The translations under genes were made by a program, and so were the position numbers. A DNA stretch of 64,000 nucleotides from CBDCGV01 sp965216955. Its GTDB lineage: Bacteria; Bacteroidota; Bacteroidia; Chitinophagales; JADIYW01. Below, one piece after another: positions 42,423-51,238 of the stretch. The notes below the pieces were generated by a model. That model was not told the origin of the DNA. It saw only the letters and a list, made by a program, of their open reading frames with translations, and did no database searches. The stretch is from NCBI GenBank assembly GCA_965216955.1, contig CBDCGV010000016.1, positions 186,001-250,000 of the forward strand, in the 5' to 3' direction. The stretch's first letter is position 1. The number at the start of each line of letters is the position of its first letter.

Positions 42423-44108
42423 TTAGTTTTTCTTTATTTCACCTGGAGAAAAATCTTCCAAAGTAACCAACTCACTTGATTCACAGGTTACCGCTGCAAA
42501 ATCACCCATCGCCGGCACTTCGATTACCACACTCACATATCCAGATACATTTCCTATATCCACAGTTATATTGTTTGTTCCTTGTCCTGCAGTAATGTTA
42601 TATCCTGTTGGTACGCTCCATGTATAGGTAGCACCCGGTACATTAGGTATACTAAATGTATGACCCGTTTCTCCGGCACAATATGGATCACTTCCAGTTA
42701 TATCATATTGACATATTGCTTTTGGATAAGATCCCTCGTTACAACCCGTTGCAAAAAACTCACAAGAAGCTGTATTATTGGAGTTATCAATTTCATCTGC
42801 ATAATTTGCTGTCACCGTATTGGTATAAGTTCCTGTTTCAGTAGCTAGTGCCGTAATGGTTAAAGTAGCTGTTCCGCCTTCAATCAAAAGCGGTATGTAC
42901 CATTCTCCATTGGTTGGATTATAGGAGCCAATACTCGCCACATAAGAAGTTAAAACTAAGCCATCCGGTAAAAGATCTACAACAGTTACTTCTTCTGCAT
43001 CTGCTCCCGGATCTCCTACAATATCAATATCAAAGGAGATCGTTTCACCAGCTGCGTACGTACTTTGCGCACACGATTTAGTAACTATCAAATCTGCCCC
43101 CTGAATAATAAACATAGAGATGGTTCTAGAACAAGTTACCCTCGCTCGACCATCGTCTGTACATCTATTGTTATCCGTAAAATTGGCAACACTTGTTGCT
43201 GGTACTGTTGTAAAAAAACCTGCATTTCTCTTACTATATTCAGTATAATAATATCTACTACCAATACCATATACCGTAACAATACTATAAGAGGTACAAG
43301 TTCCGTTAATAGACTCATTGGTGGGACAAGTATACGTACGAATAAAACTGGCCTCTGTTAAGTGATGTCCTGTAATAGTATAACTATGTCTTGTTTCTAG
43401 ACAGCCATTTGCATCGGTTAAAACTGCGGAAGCAAATACACTCGATCCTCTTGGAGGTTCGGACCCAATGGGCGTTCTAAAGAAAGTATAATCTCTAACA
43501 CTATTACCAGATGAAGGACCTGCGCAATATGAGCCAGTGATTGAAAAAATATTACTTGCATAGGTATAAGACCCTGATGTTGGCCACCCCACGTTTCCTA
43601 AACCACAATTATCGTATTCAATATTAAAACTGGTAAAACCTACATAATCCGGTGTAATTCTCAATTGTACCGTACGGCGAGGTGTCCCAGCTGTTTGAGG
43701 AACATCAGATTCATCGTTGTATACCATCCCTTCATACGCTATCCCTCCACCATTAGTTAGTGTAATAGGGCTAATGCCCGCATTAGACATTGCTGAAGTT
43801 ACATTACCTCCTATGATTGAACCCGTATTTGTTAAAATGGAATTGGTTTGGGGCGTTTGAGTAGCCCAAAGTTGCACCCCATTAGCTGTTTGAATAGCAT
43901 AATCCACTGAATTCAATCCTTCATCCGCATACTGCAAATAATAATATCCATCATTTGCAACATGTGGGTCCCTACTACTGTTTGGATTAATAATAAAGTC
44001 TGAATTTACAATTGGGCATTGTGCTCGAAGATCCATACCCATTAGTGCTATTACTATTAAGGCTAGTACACTCTTTCGAAAGTTATTCATCATTAATCGA
44101 AAAACCAT
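42423..44108 (-). CDS. Secreted DUF11 / PKD-like protein, first gene of the adhesin operon
   Basis: A 561-aa secreted protein. The hydrophobic leader fits best if translation starts at the Met-Met at 44093/44090 rather than 44108; the signal peptide would end at LRAQ. Residues 30-330 form a unique Tyr/Ser/Asn-rich region with several Cys, not recognised. A DUF11 domain (about 345-450: ADLIVTKSC, VVDLLPDGL, GSYNPTNGEWYIPLL) follows, matching the adhesin's DUF11 repeats (GSYSPGTGVWTIGNF). A PKD-like domain (YTWSVPTGYNITAGQGTNN) comes near the end. There is no CHU_C or Por sorting domain, so how it would leave the periplasm is unclear. It lies just downstream of a clear promoter and 25 bases upstream of the small Cys-rich gene. 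Confidence 0.8.
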   Translation of the reverse strand: MVFRLMMNNFRKSVLALIVIALMGMDLRAQCPIVNSDFIINPNSSRDPHVANDGYYYLQYADEGLNSVDYAIQTANGVQLWATQTPQTNSILTNTGSIIGGNVTSAMSNAGISPITLTNGGGIAYEGMVYNDESDVPQTAGTPRRTVQLRITPDYVGFTSFNIEYDNCGLGNVGWPTSGSYTYASNIFSITGSYCAGPSSGNSVRDYTFFRTPIGSEPPRGSSVFASAVLTDANGCLETRHSYTITGHHLTEASFIRTYTCPTNESINGTCTSYSIVTVYGIGSRYYYTEYSKRNAGFFTTVPATSVANFTDNNRCTDDGRARVTCSRTISMFIIQGADLIVTKSCAQSTYAAGETISFDIDIVGDPGADAEEVTVVDLLPDGLVLTSYVASIGSYNPTNGEWYIPLLIEGGTATLTITALATETGTYTNTVTANYADEIDNSNNTASCEFFATGCNEGSYPKAICQYDITGSDPYCAGETGHTFSIPNVPGATYTWSVPTGYNITAGQGTNNITVDIGNVSGYVSVVIEVPAMGDFAAVTCESSELVTLEDFSPGEIKKN

Positions 44109-44347
44109 ATAACTATTTTTTATATTTTAAATACAGCACTCCCCTAAACATAATTTAGACGCTACTGTTGATTTATACGCTAGTAACAAAAATGGTCACT
44201 ATCATAATTTAAAAATCCCATAAATTCTCTTACTAATTTTCGTCTCTAAATTCAATTAGCATATGGGTCTTTATGCTTCTTAACTGAATCTCATTAATAC
44301 ATTCCTTAAAGAATAATATTGTATTCAAAAATGTACAATTCACGGAA

Positions 44348-44378
44348 CAAAGATACGAATTGTTATTAACATCGGCAA
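44348..44378 (-). promoter_or_regulatory. Bacteroidota-type promoter of the adhesin operon
   Basis: Read on the minus strand, TTG (44378-44376), a 20-base spacer, then TATCTTTG (44355-44348). This matches the Bacteroidota consensus TTG-N(17-23)-TAnnTTTG in both boxes. Transcription should begin near 44342, giving a leader of about 230 bases. It faces the DUF11-adhesin-porP-ompA genes. Confidence 0.75.
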
Positions 44379-44465
44379 ATAGTTATCCACATTCCGCACA
44401 AGGTTTGATGCTCAAAATCAATGATTTCCGAATTTATAGCCACTTATTAAACTTGAAATAATGCT

Positions 44466-44495
44466 GAAAAAAAAGTCGATTTGCTGCAAATCCGA
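44466..44495 (-). terminator. Likely terminator of the SGNH/lipoprotein transcript
   Basis: GATTTG and CAAATC pair around a 3-base loop (44478-44492), extendable by TCG/CGA with a one-base bulge. On the minus strand the hairpin is followed within two bases by eight T residues (44474-44467). It lies about 360 bases past the SGNH stop and about 90 bases before the next promoter, as expected for a boundary. Confidence 0.55.
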
Positions 44496-44855
44496 AAATC
44501 AATTTGAATCGCATTTAAAAAAAAATGTCAAAAAACCAATTACATCTAATTGATTTTCAACAAATTACACATAAAACACATTAACCAAAGGTACCTTGAT
44601 AATCAATTAGTTATAAAACTACCGTAATGAATAGACTAAACTAAGTCCCTATTAGCTTATGAAAATATAATCTAGCAGCAACCCTGTGTTAATAATATCT
44701 TAATATCTAGCAGAAAACTAAAAAAAGTGCTTTTAGATCCTATTATTTTGAAAAACAATTGTAAATCTCCTTTAATATTAAAAGTATTTGGAATATAGAA
44801 TGTACTCCTTAATTCCCTTAAAAACGAATATTAAAAGTAGAGAGATAGTATATTT

Positions 44856-45974
44856 CTAATTACCAGATAAGAGCTTATGCTTTTCAATAAATTGGGTTAA
44901 AGCATTGGCCAATCGACGGTGTCCTAATTTATTTGGATGCATATTATCATGAAATAGAAAATCCTCTTGTTTTCCCTTCATATGCAACAAATCATAGGCT
45001 TCGGCCATTAACACGTTATTTTCTCTACAAAATTCAGTCAAAATACACTTATGCGGAGCAGAATATTGGTACGAAGGGTGAATAACAATGAGCTTTATAT
45101 TATGTTCATTGCATAAATCTAAAAATCTCTTAAAAATTAATTTCCGCTCCTCTTCAGTCACTCTTTTCCCCAATAAAGTCTCATCTAAGTCATTAATCGG
45201 TTCATAAGATTTTTCATCTATCACCTTAATCATCCTAGAAGGAATTTCAATATTTGGCAATCCTATTTCTGCATATGGATTCATTCTGGTTTTTTTCGTT
45301 AATTTATTTATTCTGAATCGTAAATATTTGTATTTCAAAAAACGAAAGAAATAAGATTTATCTGCAAGATCTTTATGAAAATTTTGGAAATCTGACTCAT
45401 ACAATTGCATATCAGTTAGGGTTGCATGTAGTTCATTAAACCCATGGCTCCGCAATGTTGATGGTAAGTAGTCATTGACTTCGTGATAAAGTATTAATAG
45501 ATCTGGTTGCAAGTCCAAACCATACAATTCAAAATATTTCAAACTTTGAAAAGAGGAGTAAGCGGATACTCCTCCATTAATCACCTTATATAATGTTGAA
45601 GAATCTCTTACATTTAAATTCTGTTCCAACAAATAAGAATAAGTTTCATGATCCCCTACTCCAACACCTAAGGTAGAACTTTCCCCCAAGGATAAAATAC
45701 GATACTCATTTGCTTGCTTTTCATTGACATTCTCTCCTCGAGTACCAATGTTATTTACTGTAATTACAGCATTCTCGTAGATATTCTTAGTCATTGGCAC
45801 TAATGACCAAAATAATTCTTCATGTGGTCGAACAAACCCTTCTAATTCTTCCGGAAGTGGCTCCGTAAAAATAGTGGGCTTTGCCATATTAAAAGCCCTT
45901 GCTGCAAATTCTAATGTTACTAATAGCACTGTTACAGGAATCAAACTAAAAATGATCAGCTTTATCTTATTCAT
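44856..45974 (-). CDS. SGNH/GDSL-type hydrolase with N-terminal membrane anchor
   Basis: A 372-aa protein with one N-terminal hydrophobic segment (residues 5-28), so it is probably anchored with its catalytic domain in the periplasm. SGNH blocks are visible: block I LSLGESSTLG (Ser near residue 99), a Gly in block II (NGGVSAYSS), block III as HEVND instead of the usual GxND, and block V DNMHPNKLGH with the Asp and His of the triad. Such enzymes in envelope clusters often act as acyl- or acetyl-esterases on glycans. The substrate is not deducible. The gene follows the APCDD1-like lipoprotein by 23 bases on the same strand, probably co-transcribed from the promoter at 46.64 kb. Confidence 0.82.
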   Translation of the reverse strand: MNKIKLIIFSLIPVTVLLVTLEFAARAFNMAKPTIFTEPLPEELEGFVRPHEELFWSLVPMTKNIYENAVITVNNIGTRGENVNEKQANEYRILSLGESSTLGVGVGDHETYSYLLEQNLNVRDSSTLYKVINGGVSAYSSFQSLKYFELYGLDLQPDLLILYHEVNDYLPSTLRSHGFNELHATLTDMQLYESDFQNFHKDLADKSYFFRFLKYKYLRFRINKLTKKTRMNPYAEIGLPNIEIPSRMIKVIDEKSYEPINDLDETLLGKRVTEEERKLIFKRFLDLCNEHNIKLIVIHPSYQYSAPHKCILTEFCRENNVLMAEAYDLLHMKGKQEDFLFHDNMHPNKLGHRRLANALTQFIEKHKLLSGN

Positions 45975-45997
45975 GTTTTAAATCATTTCCTTAATGT

Positions 45998-46570
45998 TCA
46001 TTTTACTTTATTGAAAGCACCACCAGAGACCATTACGGGCCTATCTTGTAGTAGCTCAGGAATTAAGGTCATCTCCCATTTTCCCATAAACAATTGTTTG
46101 TTTTTAACAGAAACCACTTCATATATATAAGGCACTTCTGAAATAGGCGGAAAAATACTACACCCTGTCCGACTAATATCTCGATATTTCCCTTCTGTTA
46201 AACCACAAACGTCTAAATAGAAGGCTTTTATAGCCCGTTCACTTTCTGCGGAAATCACAATAATTCTCTTCTTTTTAAAAATCAGTCGAATATTGGTTAA
46301 ATCTTTGTCCAATGAACTTCGTCCTTCAAAAATCCAATCTCCTTTGTAATGTACCTTAAAAAAAGGAATTGGGTCACTTGATTTTTCATAAAAACTTCGT
46401 ACCATTTCCCACTCTGTTTCACCAAATGAAATAGAATCAATTCTAAAAATACCTTCATCGACTGCCTGTTTCAGGTCTTGCGCCCAATGGCCAATAATCT
46501 TATCCTTTCTTGAACTACAAGAGACTACTAGAAAAATAATTACCGCACCTATTAATTTAGTCTTGATCAT
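45998..46570 (-). CDS. Lipoprotein with possible APCDD1-like domain
   Basis: A 190-aa lipoprotein: positively charged start, hydrophobic stretch, then lipobox VVSC with Cys-18 followed by Ser-Ser-Arg. The mature part starts IIGHWAQD and contains a late Cys in the segment ISRTGCSIFPPISEV, then YIYEVVSVKNKQLFMGK. From memory this order (GxW start, TGC-xxL/I-xxP, YE, LFxG) resembles the APCDD1 beta-barrel domain found in eukaryotic Wnt inhibitors and some bacteria; the match is moderate and a plain lipocalin-like lipoprotein is the alternative. It is the first gene after the promoter at 46630-46658 and lies upstream of the SGNH hydrolase. Confidence 0.6.
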   Translation of the reverse strand: MIKTKLIGAVIIFLVVSCSSRKDKIIGHWAQDLKQAVDEGIFRIDSISFGETEWEMVRSFYEKSSDPIPFFKVHYKGDWIFEGRSSLDKDLTNIRLIFKKKRIIVISAESERAIKAFYLDVCGLTEGKYRDISRTGCSIFPPISEVPYIYEVVSVKNKQLFMGKWEMTLIPELLQDRPVMVSGGAFNKVK

Positions 46571-46629
46571 AATATTTTTAAACTCTAAATTTTATTCAAT
46601 GAAGTTGTACTTTTTGAAAACAACATTTT

Positions 46630-46658
46630 CAAAGATATCCATTGAAGTTATTATGCAA
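46630..46658 (-). promoter_or_regulatory. Promoter of the lipoprotein-SGNH operon
   Basis: On the minus strand TTG (46658-46656), 18-base spacer, TATCTTTG (46637-46630). Both boxes match the Bacteroidota consensus. The predicted start is near 46624, leaving a leader of about 55 bases before the ATG at 46570. Confidence 0.7.
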
Positions 46659-46717
46659 ACAATAAGTTTTTCACAATACTGTTTATTTATTATAACTAGA
46701 ATCTTCGCTTAAAGTGA

Positions 46718-46725
46718 TACTTTTG
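46718..46725 (+). promoter_or_regulatory. Possible -7 box for the TMTC-like gene
   Basis: TACTTTTG matches TAnnTTTG perfectly, but no TTG is found 17-23 bases upstream. It lies only 11 bases before the ATG at 46736, so the transcript would be almost leaderless. It may be a chance match. Confidence 0.4.
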
Positions 46726-46735
46726 TTGTTCCATT

Positions 46736-48745
46736 ATGGATAATAAATTAGTCGATTCATTTTACAAAAATTTCAGTGCTAAATGGCAGCTTATTGTTAT
46801 TTCCTTTATAACAATAGTGGTGCAGTACAACATATTATACAACCAATATGCTATTGATGATTATATTGTATATGAGGCCAATAGTTATGTTAAAGGAGGG
46901 GTTTTCAGTTTAGGTAAATTAATTACAAGACCTTATTTTGAGGGGCATATTGGAGAAGAAGAAGCTAAAACCTCTGATTTACCCGGAGACAGATGGCGTC
47001 CATTGTTTTTAGCCTTTATGGGACTTGAAAGAGAGCTTTTTGGTTATAATCCATTCTGGGGGCATTTAGTAAGCCTAATATTATTGTTGATTATCAATAT
47101 CATTCTTTACCATCTTTTCAAGAATTATTTTTTTGCTAATGGTCCACCCCTTGCACCTTTTTTAGCTACGCTTTTCTTTGCCATTATGCCTGTACACGCT
47201 GACATTGTCGCCAGTATTAAAGGTCAAGATGAAATGTTTTCTTTGATATTTACATTGTTAGCTCTGATTTACGGTTTTAAATTTGGAGATGTAGGTAAAT
47301 GGCATCTTGCCTTTTTATGTTGTTTTTTCTATTTGCTAAGCCTTTATACCAAAGAATCTGCCTTAACTTTTTTTATTGTTATACCATTTGGGATGTATTT
47401 CTTCACCAGCGCAAAACCAAAACGTTATTTAGGTCTTGGAGGATTCTTATTTGGCTGTTTTGCGCTTTATATAGCAAGTAGGTATATGGTGGTTGGTATA
47501 GATTTTAGTCCCTCCAAGGCATTGTATAACGACCCCTATCTTTTGGCAAGCCCTGTTGAAAAATACGCTACCATACTAAGGGTAGCACTTTACAATATAG
47601 AACTAATGATATGGCCCGTCAAATTCTCTTGGGATTATCAATATGCTTGCTTCCCCTACATCACTTTTAGCCACCCAATGGCCATCATATCCATTGCTGT
47701 TTTTGCCTTTCTTGCTTTTCTTACTTTTTATTTACTACCGAAGAAACATATTGTCTCCTTTGGTATTATTTTTTACGTAGGCTCTTATATTCTTGTAAGT
47801 AATTTAATTATCAACCTTGGAGCCTATATGGTTGAAAGAGGATTGTTTTTGGCTTCTGTAGGTTTTGTTCCCATATTTGCCTGGCTCTTTTTCAAGCTTT
47901 ATGATCGAATTAAAGCAATAGGTGTATTAAAATGGCTATTAATTATTTTGTTAGGAGCTTTTTTTATTAGATGTGCAACTGTAACAATAGAGCGAAATGC
48001 CGATTGGTATGATTCAGAGCGTTTGGTTATTAAAGATGCCAATTCCTTCCCTCAAAATGGGAAACTGCAAACTTTTATTGCAGAAGTATATATTGGAAAA
48101 GCAATTGAAGCAAGGATAGAACAAAAATATTTTAGCTATGATGAAGTAGCCTCCTATTTCTACGCTGCTCAGGTTCATTATCAAAATGCAATAAATATTT
48201 ATGAGGATGACAAGTGTTCAAAGTTTGCCTTAGCCGCTATATATGACGTCTTATTATTTTTTGAGCCCGGCAGCAACATAACCAAAGCTGATTCTTCATT
48301 GAATACTTTTGCACGATATGGTGATCAACACTGCAGGGCAAACGGATTAATTATTGGCCTCCTGAACCAATATGGTAATTACCTGCTTTCAGTAGATTCA
48401 ATAGAACAAGCTAAAAATTGTTTTCAATTTGCGACTTCTATCGACACTAAAGACGCTTATCCAAGAGGGATGTTAGCCTATGCACTCTATAAATTAAAGG
48501 ACTACGAAAGTGCTTTACAATATATTCATGAAGCTTCCACAATTGACTCTGTGAATTTCAACTATCAAAAATTATATTACGAATGCTTAAACAAAGTTGA
48601 CTCCATTAAGAATACCAGTGGCATTTATATCGTAACCAAAGAAACAAAAGAATTGATTGATAGTTATCGAAAACCAATAAAGAAAGAAGAAGAGGCAACA
48701 ACTATTGATCTAGACTGGAACTTAGATGACTTTCTAATTCCTTAG
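46736..48745 (+). CDS. Multi-spanning GT-C-like membrane protein with C-terminal TPRs (TMTC-like)
   Basis: A 669-aa inner-membrane protein with about ten to twelve hydrophobic segments (residues 15-440), then a soluble region with TPR helices (about 480-625; FQFATSIDTKDAYPRGMLAY, LKDYESALQYIHEAS). The first periplasmic loop carries the acidic motif YAIDDY. Later features are GDRWRPL, MPVHADIVASIKGQDEM, and LYTKESALTFF, the KE motif typical of TMTC/PMT-type O-mannosyltransferase relatives. This suggests transfer of sugar from a lipid-linked donor to secreted proteins, but activity is inferred. The 3' end overlaps the convergent thioredoxin-like gene by 44 bases. Alone on the plus strand, it faces the family 39- and family 2-like genes. 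Confidence 0.65.
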   Translation: MDNKLVDSFYKNFSAKWQLIVISFITIVVQYNILYNQYAIDDYIVYEANSYVKGGVFSLGKLITRPYFEGHIGEEEAKTSDLPGDRWRPLFLAFMGLERELFGYNPFWGHLVSLILLLIINIILYHLFKNYFFANGPPLAPFLATLFFAIMPVHADIVASIKGQDEMFSLIFTLLALIYGFKFGDVGKWHLAFLCCFFYLLSLYTKESALTFFIVIPFGMYFFTSAKPKRYLGLGGFLFGCFALYIASRYMVVGIDFSPSKALYNDPYLLASPVEKYATILRVALYNIELMIWPVKFSWDYQYACFPYITFSHPMAIISIAVFAFLAFLTFYLLPKKHIVSFGIIFYVGSYILVSNLIINLGAYMVERGLFLASVGFVPIFAWLFFKLYDRIKAIGVLKWLLIILLGAFFIRCATVTIERNADWYDSERLVIKDANSFPQNGKLQTFIAEVYIGKAIEARIEQKYFSYDEVASYFYAAQVHYQNAINIYEDDKCSKFALAAIYDVLLFFEPGSNITKADSSLNTFARYGDQHCRANGLIIGLLNQYGNYLLSVDSIEQAKNCFQFATSIDTKDAYPRGMLAYALYKLKDYESALQYIHEASTIDSVNFNYQKLYYECLNKVDSIKNTSGIYIVTKETKELIDSYRKPIKKEEEATTIDLDWNLDDFLIP

Positions 48746-49883
48746 GTGTTAGATTCTTTCCTAGAATATTACCCTCTGCATCAATTAGCAAACTATTTGG
48801 AACCGTTTTTATATCAAAAATTTTAGGTACGTCAGATTCAAACCCGTTTAAGTCACAAAGGCTTTTCCAAGTAACTTTATCCTCACTAGATGTTCTCTCG
48901 AAGGTTTCAATATCTGTATCCATAGAAAAGGAGATAATCTCAAACCCTTTGTCTTTGTATTTCTCATATAGTGCTTTATAAAAATACTTATTATTGATTC
49001 TACAATATAAAACGAAGGATGCCTCGAAGTTTAAAAGTGTTAATTTATTCTGAGCAACTATTTCCTCAAAATACACTATTTCATTTTTAAGGAAGGGCCA
49101 TTTTATCTGAAATTCCGGAATAATTTCTCCTTCTTCCTTCTGTTTCTTATACGCTTGAATTTTATTGTATGTAATTTTACCATTATAGCTTTGCTTCAAT
49201 TCCTCGGAGAGATGATTGTAAGCATTTTCACCTAACTCTAAATATGTTTCATTCAATAATATTCCAGAGAATAACATATGCAAAGAGAAAAAATTATCAG
49301 GATGCTCAATAATATAGTCTCCTTGCATTTTCATTTCTTCATCCGTTAACTGGTTGTTTTTAGTATAAAAATCAACAACCAGGGCACTATCTTCATTGAT
49401 AAAAGCTTCTTGAAGTTTTGACTCTATGTACTGTCGTCGCTTTACATATGAATCTGTATAATTCTCTCCAAAATCGATATACGCATTATATGCTTTGCTT
49501 CCAGAAACCGTTGATTGAGGTAGTGTTTTATTATCTCCCTTGATCGTAATGACACCGTTATTATCTAAAAACAATAGGAGCCCTGCCTCTTTCCTATTTA
49601 ATTTTGACAAAACATATAACCCTCCCCCATGTTTCAATTTTCCACGATAATTAAGCTTACTATCTTTAAAATACAATAGTGTATCTGTTATATAATTTTC
49701 AGTTTTAAAATCCAGAAATAATAGAAGTAAGGGTTCGTTTCCTTGATTTTTGATGTGTGCCTTAATTAAGACTTCATCTTTTTCAAGTTTTGGCTGACAG
49801 GCATAAACTCCAAAAAAAAATATGCCTAAAAAAAGAATTTTACTAATGTTTCTAATTAGTTGATTTTGGCTGGTGATCATCAT
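48702..49883 (-). CDS. TlpA/AhpC-like thioredoxin-fold lipoprotein lacking the first active-site Cys
   Basis: A 393-aa lipoprotein (hydrophobic leader, lipobox GVYAC with Cys near residue 29). Residues 35-150 resemble the DUF4369 beta domain common in Bacteroidota. A helical linker follows, then a thioredoxin-like domain from about 260: LTLLNFEASFVLYCRINNK, then FEIISFSMDTDIETFER, the cis-Pro region KTVPNSLLIDAEGNIL. In active TlpA-type proteins the motif is WASWCGPCR; here the first Cys is replaced by Val and the second kept (FVLYCR). Classic disulphide chemistry is therefore unlikely. It follows the small secreted gene by 24 bases and is probably the last gene of the glycosyltransferase operon. 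Confidence 0.8.
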   Translation of the reverse strand: MMITSQNQLIRNISKILFLGIFFFGVYACQPKLEKDEVLIKAHIKNQGNEPLLLLFLDFKTENYITDTLLYFKDSKLNYRGKLKHGGGLYVLSKLNRKEAGLLLFLDNNGVITIKGDNKTLPQSTVSGSKAYNAYIDFGENYTDSYVKRRQYIESKLQEAFINEDSALVVDFYTKNNQLTDEEMKMQGDYIIEHPDNFFSLHMLFSGILLNETYLELGENAYNHLSEELKQSYNGKITYNKIQAYKKQKEEGEIIPEFQIKWPFLKNEIVYFEEIVAQNKLTLLNFEASFVLYCRINNKYFYKALYEKYKDKGFEIISFSMDTDIETFERTSSEDKVTWKSLCDLNGFESDVPKIFDIKTVPNSLLIDAEGNILGKNLTPKELESHLSSSLDQ

Positions 49884-49907
49884 TTAAATGCATTTAAAAA
49901 TAAAAAA

Positions 49908-50348
49908 TTACTTCCGTCTTACATATGCTACTGCATTGACGACTTTTTCTTCTTCGTATGTATCGACACTCTCAATGGTTAAATTAATTCTATATTTTTT
50001 ATATATGTACTTTACTATTTGGGGGCCTTCTTCTTCAAACTTTTCAATTAGTTCTTCATATTTAGTGTCTAAAAAATCATAGATCCCAAAACGCTCAGTC
50101 GCACCATTTTTTATACTCGGTTCGAAGGTAATGGTATTGACCAGCACTTTTACCTGACCTTCTGATAAAGTTGCTAAATATGCTTCGGCCGCCGCTCCTA
50201 TTAAAGCTTCAACCAATTCGTTCTTTTCATATATTTCAACAATGAGATCCCCAAAGTTATCCGTATAACTCTTAATTTTCCTTTCTACCTCTTGAGCAGA
50301 TACACTCATAGTTATTGCTATTAGAAAGCATAAAACAACTCCTTTCAT
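49908..50348 (-). CDS. Small secreted protein, unknown
   Basis: A 146-aa protein with a signal peptide (1-19, ending SVSAQ). The mature part is charged and mostly alpha-helical with a final beta strand (NAVAYVRRK). I do not recognise the family. No lipobox, Cys or sorting domain. It lies 25 bases after the family 2 glycosyltransferase and 24 bases before the thioredoxin-like gene on the same strand, so it is likely part of this operon and periplasmic. Met-1 at 50348 is the only start consistent with the signal peptide. Confidence 0.7.
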   Translation of the reverse strand: MKGVVLCFLIAITMSVSAQEVERKIKSYTDNFGDLIVEIYEKNELVEALIGAAAEAYLATLSEGQVKVLVNTITFEPSIKNGATERFGIYDFLDTKYEELIEKFEEEGPQIVKYIYKKYRINLTIESVDTYEEEKVVNAVAYVRRK

Positions 50349-50373
50349 ATTATTTCATTTTTATTATAATATA

Positions 50374-51120
50374 CTATTCAAGCTTATACAACTTTGAGTT
50401 TCCAATACCCATTCTCTCTAAAAAATGAATAATAGAAACTTTTAGTACTCCTAACCCATAAATTGTAGATTGCTTATAATTAATAGAACTTGCTTCGGCA
50501 AAATATTTGGTCGGGCAAGTAATTTCTGCAATCTCAAACTTTTTATAAATTATTTGTGACAACATTTCATTATCAAAAATGAAGCCATTCGAGTTATTTT
50601 CAAAACAAATTGATTCTAATACCTCTTTTGAAAAAGCTCTATAACCTGTATGATACTCTGAAAGTTTCTGTCCAACTAGTATATTTTGAACAAAAGTTAA
50701 AAACCTATTGGCCACATATTTGATAAGGGGCATCCCTCCTTTTAAAGCCCCTTTTCCCAAAATTCTAGAAGCCAAAACAACCGGATATAAACCATTTGCT
50801 ATAATATAAGCCATTGAAGCTATTAACTTGGGGGTATATTGGTAATCAGGGTGCACCATAATTATAATGTCGACATCTAGCTGAAGCATCTTTTTATAGC
50901 ATGTCTTTTGATTTGCTCCATATCCAAGGTTATGATCATGCTTAAGAATGTGCTTTATTCCTATTTCTTTAGCAATATTAACGGTATTATCATCACTATT
51001 ATCATCAACCAGTACCACTTCATCTACTATATCCAATGGAATTTCTCCATAGGTTTGACGCAATGTTTTAGCAGCATTATATGCTGGCAATATTACTCCT
51101 ACCCTTTTATCATAAATCAT
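50374..51120 (-). CDS. Family 2 glycosyltransferase (dolichol-phosphate mannose synthase-like)
   Basis: A GT-A glycosyltransferase of about 248 aa. The frame is open to 51144, but Met at 51120 places RVGVILPAYNAAKTL at the usual N-terminal position, so I prefer that start. Motifs are ILPAYN, EVVLVDDNSDDNT, NLGYGANQKT, the metal-binding MVHPDYQY (DxD equivalent), and SEYHTGYRAFSKEVLE. There is no C-terminal membrane segment. DPM1-like enzymes load a sugar onto a polyprenyl phosphate, giving the donor used by GT-C transferases such as those encoded next to it. Acceptor and sugar cannot be read from sequence. Confidence 0.85.
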   Translation of the reverse strand: MIYDKRVGVILPAYNAAKTLRQTYGEIPLDIVDEVVLVDDNSDDNTVNIAKEIGIKHILKHDHNLGYGANQKTCYKKMLQLDVDIIIMVHPDYQYTPKLIASMAYIIANGLYPVVLASRILGKGALKGGMPLIKYVANRFLTFVQNILVGQKLSEYHTGYRAFSKEVLESICFENNSNGFIFDNEMLSQIIYKKFEIAEITCPTKYFAEASSINYKQSTIYGLGVLKVSIIHFLERMGIGNSKLYKLE

Positions 51121-51238
51121 AGTATAAAAGCACTTTGTCTCCAATTCAAAATAACTGATTTTATTTTATTTTCTTATTCAGAAGTTATTTACAAATTGTG
51201 AATCTGTCAAGCACTCTTTTAAAAAGGTTAATTGATAT

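Larger units (their letters stand above)
44109..44855. other. 747-bp AT-rich intergenic region
   Basis: No coding frame of substance on either strand. It holds the likely terminator of the SGNH/lipoprotein operon (44466-44495) and the promoter of the adhesin operon (44348-44378), leaving an untranslated leader of about 230 bases before 44108. Elsewhere I see only AT-rich sequence, a 10-bp palindrome AAGGTACCTT near 44588 and a single TTATCCACA at 44383. Confidence 0.7.

Noticed and set aside
44383..44391. A perfect DnaA-box-like TTATCCACA in an AT-rich intergenic region
   Set aside because: It is a single copy with no companion boxes and no dnaA or gidA neighbour; a 9-base match is expected by chance in 64 kb.
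44588..44597. Palindrome AAGGTACCTT as an operator
   Set aside because: It lies more than 200 bases upstream of the promoter boxes with no second copy, so there is no support for a regulatory role.
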